Assembly: GCA_900088475.1 (NCBI GenBank)
Contig: FLMG01003436.1
Location: forward strand, 1-62,179
Reading direction: 5' to 3'
Length of the DNA: 62,179 nucleotides
Origin: Hyphochytrium catenoides
Taxonomy: Eukaryota > Sar > Hyphochytriomycetes > Hyphochytriales > Hyphochytriaceae
The notes beneath the pieces were generated by a model. It was not told the DNA's origin, did no database searches, and was given only the letters and a program-made list of their open reading frames with translations. Positions 35,741-45,730 of this stretch are shown here, in pieces. Numbering within the stretch: position 1 is the first letter of the stretch; every line of letters begins with the position of its first letter. The position numbers and the translations under genes are program-made.

Positions 35741-36654
35741 GCCAACGCGGAAGCTCTTTCGCCTTGCCCACTAGAAGGGCTTAATCATGTCATAATGGTG
35801 CCAGATACAGTTGTGCGATGCCGCTCTAGCGCGTACAGCTGTGTCTTAGCCTCTGGGGGGTTGCCCCTGACCGCCTTTGAACCTTGGAGCGCCTACGAAT
35901 GGAGTGCCCAGTTGTTCTCAAGTGCAAGGCGATCTGGATAATGCAGCTTCTAACCCGTTCCCCTCAGCGGTTTTCTGATGGGGCAATGTCGATCTTCACT
36001 TGCTGCGTCGCCAAGACATTAAGAATTTATTTGTACTCTTTCTTCGCCAGATCTTCAGTGCAAGGTATAGAACTAGTCAAGAGCTTTCTTCTATAAAAGG
36101 CCTTAAAATCTGCAGCGAGCTCAACGGCAGCCGCAATGAAGAATCTGTCAAAATCTGTCCCTTCTGAACTATCCAGAAACTGGCGGATTATTCCTTTCAC
36201 GTAGCTCTTAACATTGCGGAATACATATAGGTAGCTCAGCCAAAAGCTATACTACTACGATATCATGTAGTTCATAGTCCTAATATCGTCGCTTGTGGCA
36301 TGCTAAGGATGTGAGACCTGACAATGATCTTTCTTACTGGCAATGATCTTTCTTATCGGCGATAAAAAAGGCGGATGACGGCATTGGCCTGTTATTCATC
36401 CATCTGTTTCTTTAGGGGGTGCTAAGCTAATAAACATACCACTTAACCTCAGAGAGGAGCGCACATGACCAGCTTAAGGTTCTTTCTTAGTTCTTACCAT
36501 CACCACGAAACGACATTCATAAGCTAGTCAAGAAGTCTTACTAGCAACAACCACGTCTTATATTACTATACATGCAACGCCTAGGAGGCGTGAAGAATAA
36601 AATAATGAGGAACTAAGCTCTATCGCAGCCACTAAGCTAATCTCAACAACTTGC
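35741..36654. other. Spacer between two minus-strand genes
   Basis: 914 nt holding the 5' flank of the membrane protein gene and the 3' flank of the Cys/His-domain gene. No exon recognised; 36240-36400 is AT-rich, with a near-duplicate of caatgatctttctta (36323-36337 and 36341-36355). Confidence 0.5.
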
Positions 36655-37653
36655 TTAAAAAGGAAGCGGATTATTGAGAGTGCGAAATGAAGCCACTGAA
36701 ACGAGCAAATCCAGTGTGCTTGCCGAAAGCGGGTCCAGGGGAAGTGCAGACCTGGAGGTGTTAGGTGTCAGATCCATTGCGTCATCCTTCCTGCTAGAGT
36801 CGTTTAAAGGAGGTATGAAACTTGAATCAGGGGAGATCAGGCTAGGCCCGTCATTGCCGAGACTGAGATCGAGATCTTGGACATCTAAGACTGGAACAAC
36901 TTGTTCAAAATCGTCGTCTTCACCAGCTTCTTCGATCAATTCCGTCAGTTCTGAAGCTTCCTGAATAAGCCCTTGTTCTGCTAGCTGTGCTATGGCAACT
37001 GCCTCACTCGTAGACCTCCGGGCAGCGTCCAGCATCTGCTGTCCAGCAATGAGTTCTCCAGCTAAAGAATCCGATCGCTGTAAGCTTCTGAGCTGCAATG
37101 CCGCACTCGTCTGAAATAAAGGGTTATCTTGCGGTGACCGTTCCTGTGTCAAAGTCTTCAATGACGCGAACGATTGAAGGGCGGGAAAGGGACTGACTGT
37201 TTGTTGAGGATCCGCCTGTCTACCATAGATGCTTGCTAAGACCGCCTGCTGAAGTTTTGTAGGGTCGAACGTCTTCTCTGTCACAGGTAATGATGCCCCC
37301 AGACTGTTGAGATTTACGAGGCCATTATTGGTTGGCTGAGCTACTCGCTCATAGATGTTGGCATCCTGAAAGAGCCCGGCCGCGTTGTGCAAACTATTAT
37401 CAACTATGAGATCTCCAGCTCTCGAGTTTACGCGATGTAAGCCCTGCATTCGGGCTGCAAGAAACATGCTCTCATAGGGAGCAAACCTGGCAGCCTTCGC
37501 TAGTTTACTCCGCCGACGGTCCACATTCCTTTGGGTCGCATTCGCTTGTTGTCTATGCTTCTCACAGAACCGGTGCAATTGGCCGTTCTTCTTTATGGCC
37601 CTCGGCTTTTTGCAGTTTCCCACACCGTAACTACAAAGAGAACTTTCGCCCAT
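36655..37653 (-). CDS. Intronless protein with N-terminal Cys/His basic domain, possible DNA-binding
   Basis: 332 residues in one uninterrupted frame from an ATG, unusual in this intron-rich region. Residues 1-55 contain C7-x6-C14-x15-C30-x2-H33, embedded in basic sequence (KKPRAIKKNGQL, QRNVDRRRSKLAK). This could bind one zinc ion with a basic tail suited to nucleic acid. I associate this motif with uncharacterised oomycete and algal proteins, from memory only. The rest is low-complexity: Gln/Ala/Leu-rich in the middle, then an acidic stretch (EEAGEDDDFEQVV, near 245-258) that could act as an activation region, ending Ser/Leu-rich. No signal peptide or membrane helix. A transcription-regulator role is a guess from composition. 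Confidence 0.8.
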   Translation of the reverse strand: MGESSLCSYGVGNCKKPRAIKKNGQLHRFCEKHRQQANATQRNVDRRRSKLAKAARFAPYESMFLAARMQGLHRVNSRAGDLIVDNSLHNAAGLFQDANIYERVAQPTNNGLVNLNSLGASLPVTEKTFDPTKLQQAVLASIYGRQADPQQTVSPFPALQSFASLKTLTQERSPQDNPLFQTSAALQLRSLQRSDSLAGELIAGQQMLDAARRSTSEAVAIAQLAEQGLIQEASELTELIEEAGEDDDFEQVVPVLDVQDLDLSLGNDGPSLISPDSSFIPPLNDSSRKDDAMDLTPNTSRSALPLDPLSASTLDLLVSVASFRTLNNPLPF

Positions 37654-40236
37654 ATTTGATGGACTCAGTCAGCGCTAGTGCACGTGCTCTTCGTTTGATG
37701 TCAAGTCCGGGTTTCCCCTATGGAGGCCCAACCAAGTCTATGGAAGTTCCTCGTATAAAGATTACTTCTGACTGAGAAGCAAATGCTGTCAGCCCAATCT
37801 TGCGATGCTAGCAGGCGTGAGAAGTGGAATGGACACGCAGCAGACGGCGGTAAAGTCAAATGTCAGCCGGCTTCTGCAAGAGCTCTTGCATCAACAATGG
37901 ACAATGGACAATGGGACTGCAGCAAGCACAGAAAGGAAGGAAGACTTCCAGCAGCTGTCCTGTTCCCTCTTTCTTACCCCTACCCAGACGAAGCTCGAGC
38001 AACTCATCAGGGTTGCACCACTGGTACAAGTAATTCTTAGCTTGTGACGAGACAGAATGAAGTGGTCTCAAGACAGAGCAATTGTAGAACCGTCAAGAAG
38101 AGAGCGCGAGACACGGAAACAATCTGTGTGTTTTTAGCCCGCATTGGTCCACTTTAGAATCCATCATGGGAGTGAGAAAGAATGGGGTGAACTGAGACAG
38201 GACAATCATGCATCAGCCGCTATTTGCAATTAGCACGCACTGGTACCATTGAAGTGAGTTGAAGTGAGCGGTATTCCAAAATAGAGCCTGCAAAATGCAC
38301 AATGTAAACCCTCTACAGTACAGTGTACAGTGTACGAAATTACAATACAGCATTGCAGGGGAGGGTAAACAAGCACTCAGCATTCAGGATGGTGAATCAA
38401 CTTTGACACCTCATAACCTTTCTGGAATGTTTCATTTCTCTGTCTTTTATCTAAGTCTGGATCACCTACTTGTATAAGGATTTAGAATCGAAGTATTCGT
38501 TGTTCTTTTCAATGAGGCGCATTGACAATGACTTCCAACACGTACGCTCACAATGCGGCCAAGCTCACTCACAAAAAACAACCCACCACTAGTGCTGCTG
38601 CGAGAGAAGAAGCTTCACTACTACCGGTAGAACAACTTCATCCCTCCAACTTCCTGTTGAATCTCTGGCGTCTTCCTCTGCTTCGTCGTCTACTTATTAT
38701 TTTTGATGATGACGAACACGATGACGATGAACAAGAAGAAGAAGAAGGTGAAAGAAGAAAAAGGCCATCTTCATTCACTCTGCTGACCATCCAACATATG
38801 TCATCAGCTAGTAGAAAGAGAGATAGATAGATAGCAACCAACAGTATCGGCGGGCGGGACCATTCCGACCCTTGTGGACGATGCCACGGCACGACTCATC
38901 ACTCGTCTCCTCTGTGCGGTGGCCTCCTATAAACTCTCTCAGCAGAAGTGATCTAGAAGTCGTGTTAACTGCTAATAGTAACAACAAACAGGAGGTAATA
39001 ACCACCCCCCCAGACTGATAGGTCGTATGAAGTTAAACCACAAGAAGGGTAGATTTCCCAGAAGGAGAGAGTGACTGACGGCCGTGATGGATGTAATATG
39101 GATCAGCGACGTATGAAGTAGCCAGGGCTCTTCAACTACTACTACTACTCGTGAGTGATTGTTGTATATTATTCTTCTAGGGCGCTACTATATCACCACG
39201 ATCCATGATGATGATGATGTTGAAATTACTTTACTTCTCATCACTCTGCAGCCTTTTTGTCGTCAGCCAGGAAGTGATAATGCTTTCAACTTCTTCTTGC
39301 CTCTTCCACTAGGAAGAAGGAGTCAACCTTAAACCTAATGTTGGCCGGTCTGAAGAGCGTCATTGTCATGGTCTGTTATTAGCAGAAGATGGAGTTTCGC
39401 TACTACCTACTGTGTAGCCTCACCTCTGACAATATTATTGCTATTTTCTATTCGTAACCCTTTCTGCCTTATTCGGAATCCATGGGACCTAGTCTGGCAA
39501 CCCAAGATAGTCGCCCTACCTCACAGAATTTCATAGTGTTATTGTGATTTCACCACACTCTAATACCTGGCGCTTATCTAGGGTGGCAGTATCTACCATT
39601 GAAAGACCTACAGTATTCGCCATTGGCTATTGGCATAGGGCCAGAGACTCTTCTATCCACCACTTGGCCCTTTGCAGAGAAAAAGAAGCTTTCTTCTGCT
39701 TCTGCTGTCACTTAGAAGTAAAGTGCCTTTGCTGTCACGCAGATCCTTCAGCAGAAGGTCGTACTCTTGACTTCAGAAAGAAGACCTCTCTGCGTGATTC
39801 CCTCATTGGCTAGAGGATTCCCATTGTTAGGAAGGCAACTGGCGTGGCCCAGACCTCTTAAGCTGACAAAAAGCTGCCTTGGGAAAGCGATCGGCCAAGA
39901 ACCTGCGCTTCCTAGCTTGAATCTGAATGAGCGCTACGTTTTGCCACTCTAAAGATTGTCAGGTTGCCAGGTTCATTATTGCTTAGACAACCTCCCATTG
40001 TTTCCTGAAGGATAGCATCTTAAGAGCTCCTCTAGACTCAGCAAGGATGTGGCAGCAATAACAGATGTTATGTCTCGATTCGTGGTGTCTGTGAACTATA
40101 AGCAGCAGTACTTGTAATAGCGATCTTAGTGGATGACGGGTAGGCAGGCCTTAAGTCTCTTAAGCACGAAGCAAGCTCGTGAAGATTGAGGGTTAAAAGA
40201 GGAAAAGGTACTATCCCAACCACTTTATAAAGGAAT
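37654..40236. promoter_or_regulatory. Large divergent spacer, Cys/His-domain gene / CID-CCCH gene
   Basis: 2.6 kb between two start codons, the second longest gene-free stretch. It includes GAT/GAA-type runs around 38700-38760, a GATA run (38819-38830), a gtacagt tandem repeat at 38318-38335 and an ATG/GAT run near 39205-39220. The open frames are short, with repeat-driven composition. I cannot support a gene here. Confidence 0.5.
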
Positions 40237-43200
40237 ATGGGCTGGGAAGGAGAGCAAGAAGTTACCGAGGCTCTGGAAGCACTTCGAAAGAAGCCTTCAG
40301 CGACTACAGTCAAAGGTGTAGCGCAAGCGGCCATCAAGAATATAAGAGTAAGTCCCGCAAGACCTATGTGTCTCGTCTCTACGAGTACGAGACTTTTCTT
40401 ACTTCCATAATCATGTACAGGAGTATAAACGCGTTGTTCACGCTATTGAGCATTACCTGTGGAAAGCAAAGCCAGAGCAACGGCTACCAGGTAGGCGAAC
40501 ACCCTGGAGCATCCCATCTTGACGTAGACTGACGGTCGTTGCGTCCACCTCTAGCCATTCACTGCATGGATGCCATTTTCCACCAGGTACCATGCGCAGG
40601 TCGCGTGTGCTTCTGAGAGAGCAGCGGTCACTCAAAATTTCTTTATATAGGCTAAGAGCGCAGATCGGACCACGTACATCAAGAGGTTTTCCCTTCATCT
40701 TAGGCAAACGATGCAAGCAGCTCTCCAGATCCCCAAATCCCACCAGGTGGAGCTTATTTGTTTACTACCACTACTGAAAAAGAGATGTCAATGCAGTCAG
40801 ACTCAAGTTTCTCAATCAGGACTCGCTCAGAAGGACAATGAGGGAGTGGGTGAGGAAAGGCTACTACGATGACGACACCTTTATCGAAAACGGAGCCAGC
40901 GAGTACGTTCACGGACTCTTTGGCCTTGGCTTCACCAGCATTTTGCTATGCAAAGCTCACTTTATCTATCTAGGCTAATTGGTCCTGAGAATGACTCTGA
41001 GGAAAAGAAAGCGTCACCCCTGAGGGAAGGCGGCTTGGGTGCAGTGGGAACGGCTGATGCTGGAAAGAAAATCAATGATCTCTTGAACATATTGAAGAAG
41101 CAGAAAGAAGCGGCTGGGACTGCTGCAGTAACGTCGTCTAATGTGCCGACTACCAACATGCCAGTAGCCCCTATTGGCTCAGCGGAAGGACAGTCTGGGC
41201 CTCGTAATTACCAGCAGGCTGTAACACCAACGAAACAACAGCAGAACCTAGGTAGAGTAATGATCAGGATTCGTCCCTTTGACTTGTAACCTAATGCTCT
41301 TGGACGGCTATAGGACAGGCTTCAGATCTTCGCATTTCACGCCTATTTTCATTCTCATACCTCTATATCTGACAAACGGTTTCTGCAGTCCATGCGCCGC
41401 AACCTCCTGCTTGGCCTCCTGCGCCACCTTCAACTTCTGGTCCTCCCGTATGGCCGCACACAGCACACGCTGCTGGTGGTATGCAGGTTTCTGCCGCAGG
41501 TCCTTTTCCACCAACCCAGGCCCCCGGTCACCCTCAGCCTCCCGGAGCGTTCGCAGCTTCTGCTGCACAACAGCCTTTTCCTCCATCGCATGTGGGAGGG
41601 GCTAATGTGCACTCTCAACCCCCACCTCCTACAACTAGCTATGCGCAGAATTCAGGGGTGCCATACCCTCCACATCCCAGAGGAAGCTATGCCCAAACGC
41701 CAGTACCTCGACCTGGTAATTTTCCTCCCCATATGCTACCGATGGGTAGAGGCTATCCCCCTACACCGTCGCAAGGATCAGGACTTTACGGCCAGCTGCA
41801 AGGTCCAGGAACTTATCCACAGCATCAGACTGGTAGAAGTTATCCTCAGCATCAGCCGACCACTATGGATCGCCAGACTCCATCCTCGGGAGTGTACGCC
41901 CACAATCAAGTGCCAGGAGGAGGAATAGTCCATAACAAGCCTCCCGAACAAGGTCACCTTCAGAATGAAGGAGGGTCGGGAGGAGCGGTGTTTTCTCAAA
42001 CCCAAGGGGATAGAATTCCGACCTTGAAGACAACACTGCCGCCATCAGCCCCGTCAATGGAGAGCAAAAGTAAGATGAGCGTTAAACCAACATCTGAACA
42101 GAGAATACTAGAGATTGTTATAGGAGTGCAGCTAGTGGAACCTCTGTTTGGCACGCTCAGTACCTTTAGCAAAGTTAGCTGACGTCATGTGCCACCTGTC
42201 GTCCTTTGATTACAATTGATGTAGGACGATCCACTCGTTGGGGTCCCCGATCTTCAGATGCTGATAACAAAAGCCAGGCCGCTCCCCAGAACTCATTGCC
42301 CCAACCAAGTCAACCCCCACCCGTGACACCTCAACCCCCTCCGCTGACTCAAGCTCCGGGTCATTATGGTCCAGGATCCAATGGCGTCGGTCCGCAAGTT
42401 GAGGCACGTCCTCCCATGAATATGGAGCAGGACATTTGTAGAAATTTTCAGCGAGGGTCTTGCAAGTTTGGAGACAGATGCAGGTTGATCCCTTCTCCTA
42501 GTCCCAAAATCGCCTTTCTCTCTCCCATCTGTCAAATGAACTCTGCGCTCGCTCAATGGGAGGATAAATCGGCCTTCCGAGTGAGGCGGTACATCCATAC
42601 TGAGCCGTCGCTCACTAATGTAGCGGTGTCGTTTCCTCTACCTCGCTATTCCTCTTATGTGGTGTAAACGGCCCTTCTTGTCTTCTGGGATATTATTTTC
42701 CCCGGATCATAAGCCTTACTCAACCTACACCTTGTCCTTCCGATGAGCTACTGCATTTATAAATCTCCCTTTCGTCTGTGACAATATCCGTCTTGGTGCC
42801 TCTGTCAGATATCTGAACCTAGATGAATAAGGTAGACTTATCCTAACAAACTGCGTATGTGTATCAAGATATCTCCACCTGACGCCTGGTGAAGCTCCAC
42901 GCTCACCCAACTTTAGGAAGGGCATGCCCACCTCCAGCGACGGAGGACGACCACGAGCCACTGGCGACGAGGCCCTCAGAAAGACCAAGTTGTGTTCCTT
43001 GTTTCTCCAGGGAAACTGTCAATTTGGTCAGCGGTGCAAGTAAGTGTCAGTTGCGTAGTACTATTATTGCCTCTCAAGGCTGACGGTCTCCTTCCTCTAG
43101 CTTCGCACATGGGCAAGAAGAACTTAGGCGTCTGCCTAGCCGCCCTCCGTTCTCCCGCACACCATCAGTTGGTCCTTCCTCTTCTCCTTCCCCCACCAAT

Positions 43201-43872
43201 TGGAACAGTGGGAACAGTGCGGTTTACAACCAGGCCTATCCTTCCTCCTCACCCTCACCTCAGAATAATAGACAAAAAGAAGCAAAACCTGATAGAGATG
43301 CCCCTTTTCAATCTCCATACCACGCCTATAACGAACATAAGAAGCCTCCTGCTCCTCATGGTCCATATTCTGGGGACCTCAACGGTGGTGTAAGAGCTCC
43401 AGGATGGTATAATGGAGATCAGGGACCAGATAGGGAGAGGAAAGGTAATCAAAATGGACATCCAGCGGGGCCCGTTCCTCCTCCTCCCGTCATCACGAAT
43501 GCTGGCGGCTGGCGGCAGCAGCACCCTGCTGATAGACGCAGCCCATCAAAACCGCCTACTCAAGTGGGTTCTACTGCAGTCTCTACAAGTGCTACAACAC
43601 CTTCGGCTGGCGTCGCCAAGATTGGACAGACAGAGAGTAAGCCGCCTGTCCCTGTTCCCACTTTTCTGCACTACGATGATGATGAAGAGGAAGATGATGA
43701 AGACATTCCTATCAAGGAAGAAGGAGCTCCCAAAGTCACGTCACAACAAGGAAGTACCCCTCATGGAGTTTCTGCGGAGGCTACCCCTGCGGAAGGAGCC
43801 AAGGATACCAGCGATATGCCCTCTGAGTCCCCGACAGGCGCTGGACGAGTAAAGCGCCAGCGGAGGTTCTAG
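40237..43872 (+). CDS. CID-domain protein with two CCCH zinc fingers (SCAF-like RNA-processing factor)
   Basis: Predicted to bind the phosphorylated RNA polymerase II C-terminal domain and RNA, linking transcription to RNA processing. Exons: 40237-40347, 40421-40490, 40555-40586, 40651-40746, ~40783-40902, 40974-41251, 41389-42159, 42225-42483, 42869-43039, 43101-43872. Residues 1-~145 align by eye with the SCAF4/8 CID (KGVAQAAIKNI, YKRVVHAIEHYL, KAKPEQRLP). A Pro/Gln/Gly/Tyr-rich region of ~350 residues follows. Finger 1 (CRNFQRGSCKFGDRCRYLH) and finger 2 (CSLFLQGNCQFGQRCNFAH) both fit C-x7-C-x5-C-x3-H and each is split by an intron before its last His. An acidic run (DDDEEEDDEDIP) and a basic end GRVKRQRRF close the protein. 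The junction between exons 4 and 5 does not hold frame with GT-AG; the CID continues on both sides, so a base error or unusual intron is likely. Confidence 0.83.
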
Positions 43873-43884
43873 CAAGTTCGTGTT

Positions 43885-43900
43885 TAGAGTTTAAACTCTA
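43885..43900. other. Perfect 16-bp palindrome in the 3' spacer
   Basis: TAGAGTTTAAACTCTA is its own reverse complement and starts 12 nt after the CID-CCCH stop, inside the 173-nt spacer to the convergent E2 gene. It could form a hairpin in either 3' UTR or be a dyad protein site; chance is also possible. Confidence 0.6.
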
Positions 43901-44045
43901 GTGTGACTCTGCCATCACCTCTAGTTTCACTTTGCCTCTCTTAACTATTTATAGGTATTCAATACAGTCAGACAAAAGACGATAGCAACCGTAGGGTAAG
44001 AGCTAACAACTCGACATATTGAGAGAACGTCTGGATGACTAACAG

Positions 44046-44946
44046 CTATAGACGACGGAGTCCCTTCTTCTTGGCCGCCTTCTGCTTCTCAACAAGAGCC
44101 TTTCCTTTGCTTGCTAACCCTGATAAATGGCTCGACTCGCCCAAAGGAGCATCACCGGCCTCAGACGCCTTCAGATCACCGCCCGATGGCGCTTTTGCCG
44201 CATGTACACTATGATGAAGCGTTGGCAACCAGCGTACAACATGAAAAGATTAGGAGCAATCGTAGGACGAGAAGATGATTGTGCTCCCTTTTGGAAACTG
44301 ACCTCGTCATGAGCTTCGCACGTCGTGCGTATTCGTCATAGCTTTCCATGAAAAACTTTCCTGCCTCATCATTCAAGGAGGATTCCGGGAAAGGAACAAT
44401 TAGTAAACAGTGGATGACCTGAAGGACATGCTTCAGAGTATTGTCCGGACTCCAATCTCTCTTGAGTGTGTTCACACAAATCTCTCCGGTTGTGGAGATG
44501 TTTGGGTGATATATCTTCGTCAAGAAGTAGCCTAAGGGTAGACAATCAGCTTGGTTAGCAACATCTTCATTAGCTCAGGTTCCACAGCGGGCAAGAATGC
44601 AAAGAAGTGACCGCAACAAGCTGGACTGCCTACCTTTAGGTGGAGCGTTCGGGAAGTCTCCGCCGAGGACCAGCTTCATCTTGAACACACCTCCCTCGTA
44701 GGGCGTCCCTACTGGGCCAGTCATCTCTGCCAAAATTTCTACCAAAGAATCTTCGTCATCCGGAACATACTTGACTCCCTCCGGTGGATCTCGTGCTAAC
44801 TCACGGATTTCTCTTTGAATCCTTAGAAGAACTTGTGGAGAAAGATTTTCCGAAGACATCTGCAACGAAAGACATAAGTATATGAAGGCTGCCAAGTCTA
44901 CTAGGCCCGGGGGATTTGCTCCTACCGCAAGCTTTCTCTTGCTCAT
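44046..44946 (-). CDS. UBE2S: Ubiquitin-conjugating enzyme E2 S (UBE2S-type)
   Basis: E2 that, in animals, extends Lys11-linked ubiquitin chains on APC/C substrates. Four exons keep frame: 44946-44926, 44859-44634, 44531-44303, 44208-44046; 212 residues. The UBC fold covers about 14-160, with [18 protein letters not shown] and the active-site cysteine at 101 in [13 protein letters not shown] basic tail of ~50 residues ends KKKGLRRL. In UBE2S the terminal LRRL docks into the APC/C, and its presence here separates this protein from other E2s. The first exon supplies only seven residues; a start at the ATG of exon 2 (44859) would give a protein closer to animal length. The stop faces the CID-CCCH gene at 173 nt, and the 5' end is head to head with the HECT E3 gene. 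Confidence 0.95.
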
Positions 44947-45730
44947 GGCAATCCAGGATCTAGACGTGAGTACTCAGCCTAGTCAGGGCATACACTAAGC
45001 CGAGGAGCGGCCCGGACCACGCACACACTTTAGCAGACCACTTGGTCTCTGGGAAATCGATGCCGTTCTTGGTAGTTTCTCAAACACCTTGGAGGGTAGA
45101 GAGTGTGAGGGATCCTTCTATACGATCTGACTACGTGGCAGAATGGTAACTGTAGCAATCTCTTCGTTCTGCCTCTCCCATCACCGCCGGGACATCATCA
45201 GCAGACGCTGCACTACAATGGTCTTCAATGACTGTAGAACTCGTAGTTCTCCGAGTCTGTAAAAGGCTCATCGAGAACACGCAGTTCTCTGTCTGCACTC
45301 AGCTGGCCCTGGATGGAGATTCGTAATCGGCCAAACCGTTAGGTGAGCCCCACTACGTTCCTCTAGTTATCATAGCCTAGATCCTTTGAAGATAATCACA
45401 GGATGATATTGGTTTCTGGAAGTGTTCGCAATGCGAAGGGGAGCGAAGGGAAGAAAAGCAGTGAGTGGCGCCACAGAAACTCTTGCGGCAGACGGTCAAT
45501 TGCGCGTCGTCGGAGATCTGATTCTCATCTCCGAATCTGCCGATGATGCACGCTGAAGGCCCGGACACCTGCCCACAAACTGACCAGCGTCGGCCATTGT
45601 ACTGCTCTGCAAGGCATCAATGCGCCGACCCAGATGCTAGATTATCCTAGAGAAGCTAGTTGACCCTTTCTTGTGGCCGCCCTTACCTGGCTGACCAAGG
45701 GGTCTGCTTCGAGACTACTGTGCAGGCATA
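44947..45730. promoter_or_regulatory. Divergent spacer shared by UBE2S and the HECT E3 gene
   Basis: 784 nt between the two start codons, so both promoters lie here and may be shared. No TATA box or simple repeat stands out, and no exon is convincing. Confidence 0.55.

Noticed and set aside
41308-42057. Several antisense frames across the Pro/Gln-rich exon of the CID-CCCH gene
   Set aside because: Shadow frames of a GC-rich, proline-rich coding exon.
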